Counted from the stretch's first letter, positions 33,201 to 44,108 are shown. The stretch: 64,000 nucleotides of DNA from Kalmusia sp. IMI 367209 (GCA_027946365.1 JAPEUQ010000014.1:1213205-1277204), one strand, 5' to 3'. The notes: generated by a model from the sequence alone, not told the origin. Translations and numbers: made by a program.

Positions 33201-33286
33201 GCGGAAGGTGCTGTGTGAGCACCGAGCAGGAACACGGACTTCTGCCATAAAAGACACACCGCTCCACTCCACTCCCATCTTTCAGC

Positions 33287-33800
33287 ATGGAGACGCCATC
33301 GAACCTAGCTACTCCCTACATCAACATCGAGGAATCAGTCGGAACGAGATCTACTGCTCGTCTTCTTGTCTGGACGCCGCCTTCTGCAACTCGCGAGGCT
33401 TACCAATGCCCAGATCCTAGGCGTCACCATTGCCGAGTTGCCACGAGGCCGACCCACAGCCACAAAGGCGCCCGGGTCAGGCCGTAGTCATCCCCCCCCC
33501 AAAGAAAGACGATCGAGGAGCATCACCACGAACAGTCCAACCTACGCGGCGCCAGGGCCAGGCCTAGGTCCAGCACTACCGCCCTCTTCGTCATCCTGTC
33601 AAGTTTACCACGCGCACTCCTACTTGCGCGGCAGCGGGCCAGCTCTGGCACTACAGTGCCCAGCGAGTCGCCGAACGTGGTCGACGACGATACGGGCACG
33701 CTACCTAATGAAGACACGGAGCCACCACGTACCGACATATCGCATCTCAGTCAAAGCTCATGCGTACGCTCGTTGGTCGTTCGGAACCATCCTTGCTAAC
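33287..33800 (+). pseudogene. Gene fragment, copy 1 of a three-copy family
   Basis: The frame from ATG 33287 (METPSNLATPYINIEE) breaks near a C run at 33491. The later part (DDRGASPRTVQPTRRQ) matches 36620-36780 and, on the minus strand, 41361-41530. It shares caccacgtaccgacatatc with copy 2. The likely product is a low-complexity Ser/Pro-rich protein end. Function unknown. Confidence 0.45.
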
Positions 33801-33889
33801 TAGGTGGCGGAGGGGCGGACGGCGTGGCGGGCCCTTCATCACGGTGCCCTGGACGTTTACCATAGACCAGGGAAGGGTCCCGTAGCGTA

Positions 33890-34460
33890 CGGAAGTCTAC
33901 GGTGTGCTACCTTGGCTGCCAGCCATTGCGATCTTGACTCACCCATCTACTCCGTCCGTGCACGTTTTTGGCGTCGAATCAGGAACCAAATCAGAACCAG
34001 GTAAGAGACGTCGAAGCTTGCCACCACCACCGGGGAAGTTCACCACCGACCATAGAGACCCATCGCAGATTGTGAAGGGTGCGTCTTACGCTGCTAGGGC
34101 TCTTTATAGACACAGGTACGTCTAGTTTGCTAGGTTTGGATCGCGGTGAAAGGCTCGACGCGAACGTTTATACTCTTCGCTCAGCACTTCTACGTTGGTA
34201 CGCACCCGATCCGACGCTGACGACACCGTCCAACTTGACAGGCACGCACACGTTAGGGTCGACAGACAAAGTTTCCGGCCGAAACGATGCAGAGTCGAGG
34301 CGTGAGCTTAAAAGGACAACGTTTCCGGCCCAGGCTCAGCATCCACCTGGTAATGCCCAACGCGGACAATCTCTCAGTTGGAAACTTCGAACATCTTCAT
34401 CGCGGTTTCCGACCGAGGCAGGAAGTCCTACACTGCCAAATAGGGCGTCATGGTCTCTGG
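33890..34460 (+). repeat. Segmental duplication, copy 1
   Basis: Matches 36960-37510 in order: a gtgcacg..tggc box with aatcagaacc, a ttggtacg-like block, gacaaagtttccggc and a terminal gccaaata. Part of a larger duplicated unit that starts with the gene fragment at 33490. Confidence 0.55.
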
Positions 34461-34507
34461 CCGAGATTCGGATTTGAACGACAACGTTTCTGGCGGAGAC
34501 GCTGTCC

Positions 34508-35639
34508 ATGGATGGTGTTATAGACGCACCTTCCGTGCAGGGTAGCGCGTGCGGACGGCCGTTGCAACAGGCAACAAAACGCTCTACGTTCTATGCATCC
34601 GAAATACACATTCAAACTATTCACTTTCACCCTTTGGTAAACAAGGTCTGCTCCTACCGTCGCCATCGCCGCCGCCGCCGCCACCACCACCATCAACAAT
34701 GCCTCCCAAGAACCTGCCCCCCACTGCCGTCACCGTCGCCGCCGCCGCCCACGCCTCCCCGCCGTCTGCACCCGCTTTCAGGCGGACGGTTGGCCGGCCT
34801 GTACAGCAGAAATGCTGCACAGGCTGGCGAAGACGATCCTGGTGAGTGGACAGCCTAGGGAGTGAAGTGCACACGGTCTTTGCATCCTCGGATCTAGACA
34901 ATGGAGCAGAGGATCCAACTGACCACATGTAGGCATTTGGGACGTCCCGGACTCGCCCCCGCGTCGGGAGCCTCGCCCACTCCTAACGCTCTCCCAGCTC
35001 AGGGAGACTGGTGCTGCTGCTGCTGCTGCCACTGCCACCACCATCGCCGCCCCCACCACCCCCACCGTTCCCGCCGATGAGGATGCGCAGATAGACGTGG
35101 ACGTCGCTGCCGAGCCGTAAGCATGCTGCAGATGTAGACGTGCCAGTACACTAAGGATGGGTCGTAGGTCACCAAGAAAGCGCGGTCGCCCGCGCAGGCA
35201 AGCCCCCCCCACGCCGATCCGACCGGCTGGCCCTTCGGGGAAATATTTGGAGCAGCAGGAAGCCCTGGCGGACCGTACGAGCTGGCACGTTCGCTTTGGG
35301 CAGAAGCAGGCGAGGGCAAAGGTTCTCGCTCACTGCGACCTGATCAGCGGAGAGGCGTTTGGTGAGGTCAGAGATCCTCCCTGCTCTCGCTGCGAACGCC
35401 TGGGGCGGGCGTGTCGCTCGTACAAGTCCAGCGTCCAGGGCGACGTCGGGCACACGTGTGCGGAGTGCCGCTGGGGCACGGCGCATTGTGACCTGCCCAA
35501 GCGCGCTCGCACGCCTCGCAAGAGGCAGTATGGGGGAGTTCGGGGTTGCAGTAGACCGATGATGCCGCGAGGCGGAGGTCGTAGGGGTGGAGGTAGGGGT
35601 GGAGGGTTTCTCGTCGGGGAGGGCCCCGTTGGCGTTTGA
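34508..35639 (+). CDS. AT-hook and Zn2Cys6-like protein, spliced
   Basis: Exons end at 34841 and run 34933-35116 and 35156-35639. Introns 34842-34932 (GTGAGT, AACTGAC, GTAG) and 35117-35155 (GTAAGC, 39 bp) join GEDDPG-IWDVPDSPPRREP, an Ala/Thr tract, DVDVAAEP and MGRRSPRKRGRPRRQ in one frame. KRGRPRR is an AT-hook core. Near 35380-35500 is a cysteine pattern CX2CX6C-X14-CX2CX6C, matching the fungal binuclear Zn2Cys6 layout with a slightly long linker. The C-terminus is an RGG-type Gly/Arg run. DNA binding and transcription control are the inferred roles. The 5-prime end is uncertain: ATG 34508 is in phase but the first 60 codons are repeat-like, and ATG 34699 is in another frame. Confidence 0.55.
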
Positions 35640-36430
35640 TCGTGCTGGGTGCTTTTTCATTTTTCTCGTCCTTGGTTCCTCGTCTCCTCCCTTCCTTGCG
35701 CTTCTTCTTCTTCTTCTTCTCCTTTTTTTTTTTTTTTTTGGTTATTTTTCCAATTCTGTATTTAGTTCCTTCTCCTTGTCTTTATCTAGAGTTAGAATGT
35801 AAGCTTGTTGAGGATGTCGCATGGCTCTGTCCAACGAGGAAGTCGTCCAGTCCAGGTGAATGCATTCAGGATCCAGCTCAGGACCGCCGTATTGCATTTC
35901 TCTACGTGGAAGGGTGTTTAGGAGTTGACAGTACCCCGGGAGTTTGCCGTAGACTAGGGAAGTCCCCCGGTCACCACAGGAGCTTGCCACAGACTAGGGG
36001 AGATTGTCACAGACTATGGCAGTCCCTGATAGATTTACTCAACCCAAAGGAACATGATGGGCTACTTACCTTGCCTGGTGCGGTAACCCGACTCGCCTGG
36101 GATAGTCTTGACACGAACTCCCACCCTTGGTGAGGCTCACATAGCTTATACTCGGCAAACGCCGATTCAAGTTATACTTACGGACCCAGCGTCCACACCA
36201 CGCTAGAAGATTCGCCCAGAATCGTTAACCTCTGTAAGGAACCAGTGCACGGTGGTCATCAACCCTCAGTTGCCATCGACACGTTATGGACGACTCCTAC
36301 ATTGGGCATATGAGTTGGAAGTACTGGTCTCACAGTTCACCCTGACCACGGCCTCCAGATTCTACACATATAAAATATCATCTAGGCGTTTTTCCTACTT
36401 TGCTGCGATCGCACCATCCCAAACAGCATC
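35640..36430. other. Intergenic with poly-T and dispersed modules
   Basis: A (CTT)n and T-run stretch occurs at about 35700-35742, just after the AT-hook gene. Near 35900-36030 there are ctctacgtggaaggg, CCGTAGACTAGGGAAGT and CAGACTATGGCAGT blocks of the dispersed family. No gene. Confidence 0.45.
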
Positions 36431-36439
36431 AGCCAGTTT

Positions 36440-36935
36440 AAGATGAAAGACACTCAAGCTTCACATCTACTTCCCAAGCAAGCAGACCGAGAGAGGTTAC
36501 AGTCACTGATGGCTGCCAGTCGAGCTCACATGTTTGATCAAATACATCAACTCAGAAAAGACCCAACACATTTCGCTGCAAATGTACAGGATCTTTCCGC
36601 TCATCAGCCGGCGCTTCTTCTCGACCATCGATCGAGGAGCACCGCCACACGTAGTCCCACCCACGCAGCACCAGGCCAGTTTCGGCAACACGGTCCCCAG
36701 CGAGTCCTCCAACATGGTCCATGGGAGTGCGGAACCGTCACTCCTTGAAGGGGACCGAGCCACCCCGTACCGACATATCACATCCCAGTCGAAGTGGCCG
36801 AAGCGTGGAAGAAGCAGGGGAACAAGGTGATTTCTGAAGAGGAGCCGGGGTCAGATGCTATGGACGTTTCGGACGAGGAGCCCGACATCCTGAACACCCC
36901 CTCAGTAGAGAGCTTGGACGTCTCGAATGAGGACT
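36440..36935 (+). pseudogene. Gene fragment, copy 2 of the three-copy family
   Basis: Starts in frame with LLPKQADRERLQSLMAA and DQIHQLRKDPTHFA, which resembles an LREDPxYF helix found in a repeated fungal protein family (weak, from memory). It then shifts to a frame with IDRGAPPHVVPPTQHQ and SESSNMV, shared with copies 1 and 3. No complete gene remains. Confidence 0.45.
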
Positions 36936-36959
36936 GAGGATCCCATCCCTCCGCACGGC

Positions 36960-37510
36960 ATCACGGTAGACTACCTACCCTGCCGAAACCATGTTGAATC
37001 GCCGACGACATCGACCCAACTGAGCCGTGCACGATCATGGCAGCAAATCGAGATCCGAATCGGACCCAAGTAGGACGCTTTCGGGCAAGCTATCCCCAGC
37101 CGGGCAGCTCACCGTTGACTCGGGAAGACTATCGTAGATTACGAGAGAGAGTCGTACACTGCTGGTGCTTTTCGTAGACTGCGCGCGACTAGTCCGTACG
37201 GTCTGACAAGCAGCAGAAATGCTTAGCGCGTGCATGCATCCTGAACCGACTTACTACTTCGATGTTGGCACGTACCGTCCGACTCGAGAACAACCTGAAG
37301 CCTTGGCCGGAACCGCTCGCCATCCAACCCAGAACCATAGCCGAGCGTACAGATAGTCGAGGTGTTGGACGAAGCAGACAAAGTTTCCGGCTGAGACATC
37401 AGCACTCCATCTGGCGATACCTTGCATAGGCTAGCTCTCAGCCGGAAACTTCGCCGATTTTAATCACAATCCCTAGCGAAGGTGGGGAATCCTAGCACAG
37501 CCAAATAACC
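36960..37510 (+). repeat. Segmental duplication, copy 2
   Basis: Pairs with 33890-34460. Contains gtgcacgatcatggcagc, agacaaagtttccggc and a terminal acagccaaataacc, and then runs directly into the 84-bp minisatellite, which copy 1 lacks. Confidence 0.55.
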
Positions 37511-37519
37511 AGCCATGTG

Positions 37520-38275
37520 AGTCCGCAATGTCCATGACCTTGCGCCGATCCTCAGTCCAGGTGGCCTCCTCGGCCGTACCGCTGGGACCTGTACGTCGAA
37601 GGTTATCCGCAATGTCCATGACCTTGCGCTGATCCTCGGCCCGGGTGGCCTCCTCGGGCGTTCCGCTGAGCCCTGTACGTCGAAGGTTATCCGCAATGTC
37701 CATGACCTTGCGCCGATCCTCGGCCCGGATGGCCTCCTCGGGCGTTCCGCTGAGCCCTGTACGTCGAAGGTTATCCGCAATGTCCATGACCTTGCGCTGA
37801 TCCTCGGCCCGGGTGGCCTCCTCGGGCGTTCCGCTGGGCCCTGTACGTCGAAGGTTATCCGCAATGTCCATGACCTTGCGCTGATCCTCGGCCCGGGTGG
37901 CCTCCTCGGGCGTTCCGCTGGGACCTGTACGTCGAAGGTTATCCGCAATGTCCATGACCTTGCGCTGATCCTCGGCCCGGGTGGCCTCCTCGGGCGTTCC
38001 GCTGGGCCCTGTACGTCGAAGGTTATCCGCAATGTCCATGACCTTGCGCTGATCCTCGGCCCGGGTGGCCTCCTCGGGCGTTCCGCTGAGCCCTGTACGT
38101 CGAAGGTTATCCGCAATGTCCATGACCTTGCGCTGATCCTCGGCCCGGATGGCCTCCTCGGGCGTTCCGCTGGGCCCTGTACGTCGAAGGTTATCCGCAA
38201 TGTCCATGACCTTGCGCTGATCCTCGGCCCGGATGGCCTCCTCGGGCGTTCCGCTGGGACCTGTACGCGGAAGTT
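37520..38275 (-). repeat. 84-bp minisatellite, nine copies
   Basis: Nine nearly identical 84-bp units containing cgaaggttatccgcaatgtc, catgaccttgcg and ctcgggcgttccgctg. 84 is 28 codons, so two minus-strand frames stay open: one reads MDIADNLRRTGPSG and EEATRAEDQRKV, the other an Arg/Pro-rich repeat. The first is balanced, charged and helix-compatible, but there is no flanking gene body, so I treat this as a repeat and not a gene. Differences between units are few (for example gagccc against gggccc). Confidence 0.85.
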
Positions 38276-38667
38276 CAACATAGAGTGTTGAAGTCTATCG
38301 TAGCGTATTGAAGTTTACCGTAGACTAGGGTAAACTACAGAAGGATCTAGGCGGGCGTGGGAGGCTTCGATCGATGGCACCAGAGATAGGTGTTGGCGGA
38401 AGTGACTCCGCGGCACCTGCTGGAAACAGTATGTAACTGGCTCAGTAGCTTCTATAGCAGCATCTCCTGTAAGCTTCAACAATCAACTTTTTTAACTCTT
38501 TATCAACGTCTACGGTGAAGTACGTATGCATCCGATTTGCCGAGGCCGTGCACGATTTTTGCATGAAACCGAGGATCCAAACCGGAACTACCCACGACAC
38601 GCCTCCCGTGACGTCCCTGTCAACATTCTCAGAAAAAGGGGACCGCAGGGTGCTTTTTCACACCAGG

Positions 38668-38742
38668 AGTCACACGATGTGACTAGATGTCTAGCAGGCA
38701 CTATAGCTCTAGCGCCCCAATCAATACAATCTAATCTAACAG
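38668..38742 (-). repeat. 100-bp dispersed repeat, inverted partial copy
   Basis: The reverse complement of the 29742 and 32590 repeats: cacacgatgtgac, tctagcaggcactatagctc, then gccccaatcaatacaatc. It abuts the start of the open frame at 38745, so it may have cut off that gene. Confidence 0.7.
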
Positions 38743-38744
38743 CG

Positions 38745-39394
38745 CGGACCTGAGGGCCGCGATTGGCAACGAGAACATTGTCCATATACCTGATCTAGAG
38801 ACCGCTGAGACCGCTGTACAGAACCAAGACGAAGACGCACTCGGCTTCAAGATTTTATATGGCAATGGACGTGTTCAACCGACTGATTCGTCTACACAGA
38901 AGATCTGGATATATCTTACGACACACGCCAATCCCAAGCGGCACCATGAATTGAGATTTGTAACCGACGACGAGGATGAGGGTTCGTTTCCGCTGACTCT
39001 CGACGGCGAGGTCGTCAGTCGCATAGTTACAGAGAGGTCACGAGCTTTCGAATGCGTTAGTAAGAACGAAAAGATACGGGCGCCTGCCAAGTACTACTCT
39101 CTCGGACCTATGGATAGGTGGAACTTTCAAGACGACGCCTTGAAGACCCCATTCATCCTGGGTGTAACATTGGTTGATGGGCTCAAGTTAGTTTGCAAGG
39201 ATTTCGAGGAACTGGCAAGGCAGAAAGCGCAGAGCAAGGAGCCATCTGGTAGCATGGAACCTATTTCAATCAACTTCCTAAGAAATTCAGGCGGACGTCG
39301 TTGGAGTTCGTCAGCGGGGATCTTCAAAGAAGGCAACGAGGAGCATACAGACCTTTCTGTAACGAAAGATGGCAAGGCTAGTTGCCTCATCTGA
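38745..39394 (+). CDS. Uncharacterised protein, 5-prime truncated
   Basis: An open frame of about 215 codons without an ATG near its start. Peptides in order: NENIVHIPDLETAE, FKILYGNGRVQP, KIWIYLTTHANPKRHH, ELRFVTDDEDEG, AKYYSLGPMDRWNF and GVTLVDGLKLVCKDFEEL. It is compact and protein-like; family not recognised. A decayed paralogue lies at 29060-29665. The upstream edge coincides with an inverted 100-bp repeat, suggesting truncation by insertion or rearrangement. Confidence 0.45.
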
Positions 39395-39970
39395 ATTTTT
39401 TCGAGTGTGCTAATAATCGTTAGGCGCGCCGCGGTGCGAACATTGCAAAGCTCAAGAGAGGCATAGCAAAAGTGAGGAGTACAAGGTTAGGCCCGTCTAT
39501 CACTTGTGGGTCTCTTTCCCTTGCCTCACTGGAACCTCCCGCCTCACTATCCACTACGTAGCCTCTCATGCTATGAGCAGACTGTTGCACTTCGGCCTCC
39601 CCTTCCTCTCCTTCCTCCCCTTCCCCCTCTCCGGTCTACCTCGTCTCCCCCATCTTCCCCGTCGTCCTGCGTCTCAGCCCTACCAACGTTAGCCTTGCCT
39701 ACAGCCGAGATCACGCTTTTCCGAATTACGCGTCTTCAACGCGTTCAGGAGCCAGTTCTAGTAGAGATTCGATTCTCAATTCAAGTGAATGCCAACAGCG
39801 TAGAAGACATGCCATCGCTGCAGCCATCTTCCTATAAGCAGCCCGTGAATCAAAGTAAGACGCCGTAGCTCCTCGTCAAGTGTCAGACAGATGCCCCGTC
39901 CCTCGAGCGATCTTAACTCTACTTGTGGATTGTTCGGAAACTGTCCAAACAACCTGACTTGTCCATATTC
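39395..39970. other. Gene-poor spacer
   Basis: A pyrimidine-rich block at 39590-39670 carries no convincing gene. The minus frame at 39776-40006 (EEHLRRREEYGQVRLFG) may be a continuation of the broken gene at 39977-40930. Confidence 0.35.
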
Positions 39971-39976
39971 CTCTCT

Positions 39977-40930
39977 TCTACGAAGGTGTTCCTCGGATAA
40001 GTCCAAATGGCCTACGTTCGTCGCTCATGATCTCATCTTGTTGCGTGGGCTTGCGTCCCTTACGACGCTCTTTTCCGAGATCGACAGCACTGATCATGAC
40101 AAGGTCCTCATCATTATGGTTGCTTCCGTTTATACCGATGGCGGTATTGCTATTCACAAGAAGTGTATCATCTCCGACAACAGTCACGGACTCTACTCGC
40201 TCCCGCTTAAGTTGACGACGAGTTACCTTTTGGCGTTTCCAGTGTGCAAACATACGTCGAAGTTCTTCCAAGCTTAATGTCTAGAAGATATCGTCATTGC
40301 ATTTCAGAAGAACGAGGGGCTCGGGAGTGCGCTTAATTATATGTAGGTCTTGAAGAGCTTCTGTCGGCGAGAGTCAGCTTAGTAGGAGCAATACACGAAC
40401 AAGAACTTACTCAATAAGCGGTAGTGAAAGTGGAACGCCGCAAAAGCCTCCCCATTGTCAGCGTATTTAGCATCGAAGAAATCAAGTTCCTCCGTCGGCT
40501 CTGGCTCTGCTAGGCTTCCTTCCAACTATTAGTGAGTGCCGCTGACTCAGCTTCAACCAAGGGACTTACCTGAGTGTATGCGACAAGGCATTGCCCTTTA
40601 GCGCCTTATCATGTATCGTACCCGGATCCTCTACAATCAGTGCTGCAGCGTGGAACGACTCATTGAAACATATGCTTTTAATCCAGAAGAAGTTGAGTGG
40701 AATTGTGCCTGACTGCGTGAGCTTTGTCTTCCGCGCTTCAACTTCTGGGCCTGGTTCGTCTTCCTCTGTATGTAGGTCAGTCTAGTGAGAATATGATAGA
40801 ATTACCACACTCACCGATATCGACTGCCGCAAAGCGATACTTCTGCTTATAAAATGCCTTATTGACATTCGAGATCGGCCCCGCGCTCTTGTGACCGTCA
40901 GTATTATGAAGCTCATCCTTACACGCTATC
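39977..40930 (-). pseudogene. Spliced unknown gene with an in-frame TAG
   Basis: Three clean introns on the minus strand, 40766-40814, 40515-40569 and 40361-40410, join DELHNTDGHKSAG, KQKYRFAAVDI, EEDEPGPEVEARK, IPLNFFWIKSICFNES, LAEPEPTEELDFFDAK, AAFHFHYRLL and LHIIKRTPEPLVLLK. At 40283-40281 the frame meets TAG (CAG would read on), after which the same frame continues TLSLEELRRMFAHWKRQK to about 39980. Precise introns show this was a real gene; the TAG and a missing first exon suggest decay. The stop could be the true end, giving a short protein. Family not recognised. Confidence 0.5.
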
Positions 40931-41309
40931 ACACATTAGGATATAGCGGCGGGGTTAGGTAAGCGGAAAGGAGTGGTGTACGGTCGAGGAAAATAACCCT
41001 GCTGGATTGACCTCATCTCATGGCAGACTACGCTGGTTCAGGAGAGACTAGTGAGGATCTATGGTATTGTGTAGGAAGCCGTGTATGGTACTACGTATGC
41101 GGAGGATGCTACGATGATGCACAGGCAGGCATGGGAGGTAAGCCTCGCTAGATGCGTATGGAATACCAGGAGGACTAGGTAGCTTCGGTGAATCGGGATA
41201 GGGAGAATGGATGGGTGGCGTCGCTACCATAGCAGGTCATGGAAATGTATCCTAGTCTATGGTATAATGAAACGATGCTGCGCTTAAGCTTATTCTCACT
41301 GCCCGAAAG

Positions 41310-41560
41310 TTTGTGATAGGCTGGGGAAGTTTATGGTTGGTGGGGGGAGTTTACCGTAGACTAGGATGGATCGGAGCTAGATACGTAGCTTTCGATGGCG
41401 TGCTTGGCGTCTCTATTGACCACGTTCGATGGCTCGTCGAGGATGGTAGCACTAGAGCTGGCCTGCGGCTGCGTAGATGGGACCACACGTGGCGGTTGTC
41501 GGCCTTTTGAGGCTCTCATGGCCCCTAGGAAGAAGAGGAAGAAGAAGACCGGAATCTGGG
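41310..41560 (-). pseudogene. Gene fragment, copy 3 of the three-copy family
   Basis: The minus frame KGRQPPRVVPSTQPQ, SSSATILDEPSNVV matches RGAPPHVVPPTQHQ..SESSNMV of the 36440 fragment. It is preceded on the plus strand by an ACCGTAGACTAGG block. A short remnant only. Confidence 0.45.
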
Positions 41561-41679
41561 TTATATGCGTATTGGGGGTAGGGAGATGAAGAGGGATCAC
41601 CCTTAGGATTCCAGTATGGGCCCGAGCGCGATCTCAGCACGAATACGAGATTATTATCATCCTCTACCTACCAACGTCA

Positions 41680-42700
41680 GCTGCGCCAGATAGTATACTA
41701 ACAGATGGACTACCCACTTAAAGAAGGGGATCGGCCGTATTGCTTCGTGATCTTTGAGCTCCAGCAGAAAGGCGAAGCGGTTCAGCGCCTAACTCTCTTC
41801 TATGCAAGCTAGAAACAAGGGCTCTATATCGTGGACTAGGATGCTGATATCACCATTATAGGCACCTCACCATATCTGCCCATTGCTGAACGCGCGTCTG
41901 CGTCAGCTTGCGCTCCACGAACTCGATCGGGATCCGGCCTCGCAGCAGCAGGGCAAATATGCCCACGTTTCCCAACTACGTCTCAACGATGATCCACTAT
42001 TGACCTTAGTCCAGCAACTCTTTGAACATCTTCCACGGAGCCGCGTTGCGTCCTTTGTCAGGCTCCAGGCCCAGCTCCTTCGCGAAGGCCATGCCGAACA
42101 GCGCCTCCTTGGCGACGTCACTGTGTTCCCTTCCTCACACGCCCATACTCGATCTTCGCACACTAAAGCGCTGCTCCAGCAGTTGCTAGCGCTCGTATGG
42201 TTTGTCCATCTCCTGGCGATGGCGTATATAGCCCGTCAGGCCGTCCACCTACGTTCTTTGCGCATTGAAGAACGAGTACCTTCTTCACTTCCGTGAGAAA
42301 ATTCTGCGACGATGTCCACAGACCGCTTTCCCATCATACCATAGCTGATCGAAAGCATGGACAGCTCCTCACGAATGATTTTGGCATCGCCTGGCTTCGG
42401 ACCTTCAAGCTCAAGCTTCATCCAAACGTAATGGGGGGTGTTTGCATGGATCCTACTGCCCCATTGTTGCTCCCCTTTCAAGTACGCGATCTCACTCGGT
42501 ACCTTATCCTTCGTTCCAATGAGTGAGTGGAGATGTGGCTAATTCTGCACGATCTGGATGCGACAGTCGTCGAAATTCGTATCGGTCGTCTCGCAGAAGG
42601 ATACGGCTGTATACGTGGTTTTATAGTCCAGCCCTGTGACCAATTAGATCTGGGTCCCATATACATCAAGAGTAGTATAAACCGATCACAAGTCGATTGC
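41680..42700 (-). pseudogene. Degraded unknown gene
   Basis: The minus strand contains protein-like segments LVTGLDYKTTYTAVSFCE, CRIQI, KVPSEIAYLKGEQQWGSR, THYVWMKL-like, KIIREELSMLSISYGMM and, in another frame, MDKPYERQQLLEQRFS and KELGLEPDKGRNAAPWK. They are separated by TAG/TAA stops and frame changes. A possible intron (GTGCAG to AACGAAG, near 42505-42550) would bypass one stop. Not recognised. RIP-type C-to-T stops fit the pattern at the left edge. Confidence 0.35.
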
Positions 42701-43192
42701 TTAGCATGGTGAGTGATGTTTGGCGAGGTGGAGGCGTGGGGCTGTATATGTTGTTGGAGCTGATCACCTAAGGTTGAGCTTTAGCCACTGGAAGGCTTTA
42801 CCTGGCAAAGTTGGCGTGGGTGAAGGTGATAATAGCGGCGAGATTTTGTTTTCTGGTCAGTTTTTCGACGCGTCTGCCTTGTTAAGAAAAACGCCCACTG
42901 CAAGAGCAGCATCACCGCTTTGCTCTAGCGAATAGTATATCGAACGCCCCTTCCCCCCTCTCACCTTTCCTCTTCTTCAGTCGACAGCTGCACACGACTA
43001 TCACACTCCTTTCCGTGAATGCTCGCACTGTGCTATTCTCGCGCTCTCTGATGCCGATCAGTGACGGGGTGAGTTTGAACCAAATTAGTTACTATATCAC
43101 AGTCAGCTCACTAATTCTGCGAGTACATTTTGAGTTGGGCAGGGCTGAAGAACTATACGCAGCCGCCATGACAGCTGTATCAACCCCGAGCG

Positions 43193-43354
43193 ATGACAAA
43201 ATCTCTGTCGGGAGAGGAGCGACTTCATAACGTTAAGGGCGACGAGAAGTCCAAGCAACAAGAGACAATGCGCGAGACCAAAATTGCTATGCAGAAGGAC
43301 ACTCACGAGGAGAACACCATGGCGCACGCTCGACACAACTCCGCTGGCGTATGA
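43193..43354 (+). CDS. Possible small hydrophilic protein
   Basis: Encodes 53 residues, MTKSLSGEERLHNVKGDE and onward, with many charged residues and an ETMRETKIAMQKDTHEE helix. It is preceded by a pyrimidine-rich leader (42945-42985) typical of fungal promoters. A competing upstream ATG at 43168 opens another frame. Too short to judge conservation. Confidence 0.25.
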   Translation: MTKSLSGEERLHNVKGDEKSKQQETMRETKIAMQKDTHEENTMAHARHNSAGV

Positions 43355-43359
43355 CCAAA

Positions 43360-44100
43360 AGTCTCAATTGTGGATACGCAAGAGGATCTCGCGGGTGCGC
43401 AAGGTTCAACTTGTAACCACGGCGATTCTTTGTAGTATTGTAACGTAGGTAACGGCGTAGTGGCGGACAAATGGTGAGCCTGGCTTGAGGTGGGCGGCAT
43501 GAAACTTTGCAAATCGATGTTACATGCTATACACGAAACTCTGCCATCAATTGCCACAAATTGCTATCAAGTCACCACATTCCACCTTAGTTTACCAAAA
43601 CTTACTATAGTATACCAGCGCGACAGAGTCTATTTGCCGTGCATAATGCGACTTCTGACGCCAACAGAGGTGCTGCCGGCTGAAGAGACCAGGTGCCGCT
43701 AACGGGTGCTTGGGAGAAGGGTATAGCCGTGGCTAGTCACTAAGTAATCTTTCAGCTATGCCCCTGTTTCCCGCGGGATCTGGGTGGTTATACTGGAGAG
43801 ACGAGTGTCGAAAGGGTGGCGACACGCCATCTCTTGCCACATGCTACCATCAACTGATGTAGGTTGTTGCCAACCGCTATGGAAACCGCGCCATAGTCGA
43901 CCTACAGACTCAAAATATAGATATTGGGACAACCTGACTGCTTCACACGGCGGCCATTACTATAGAGAGCAGCACTGTTCATTTTGCATATCTGGCTATC
44001 TAAGACGTTACCCAACCGCGGCTGGCCTAACATCAAGCTGCCCGGAATCAACGTGGAAAGCTAGCAAAACCGTAGGCTGACGCGCCCTATACCCATCGAT
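43360..44100. other. Intergenic, nothing recognised
   Basis: Contains several GTTGCCA/TTGCCAC stretches and no sustained reading frame. It is the 3-prime flank of the SNF2-type gene. Confidence 0.4.
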
Positions 44101-44108
44101 GCAAGCTG

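Noticed and set aside
37520..38275. CRISPR-like array
   Set aside because: Units are contiguous 84-bp tandem copies without unique spacers, in a fungal genome.
42500..42640. Frame resembling a CKS1 subunit (DDRYEFRRLSHPDRAELA)
   Set aside because: The rest of the CKS fold is missing and another frame on the same strand looks more protein-like.
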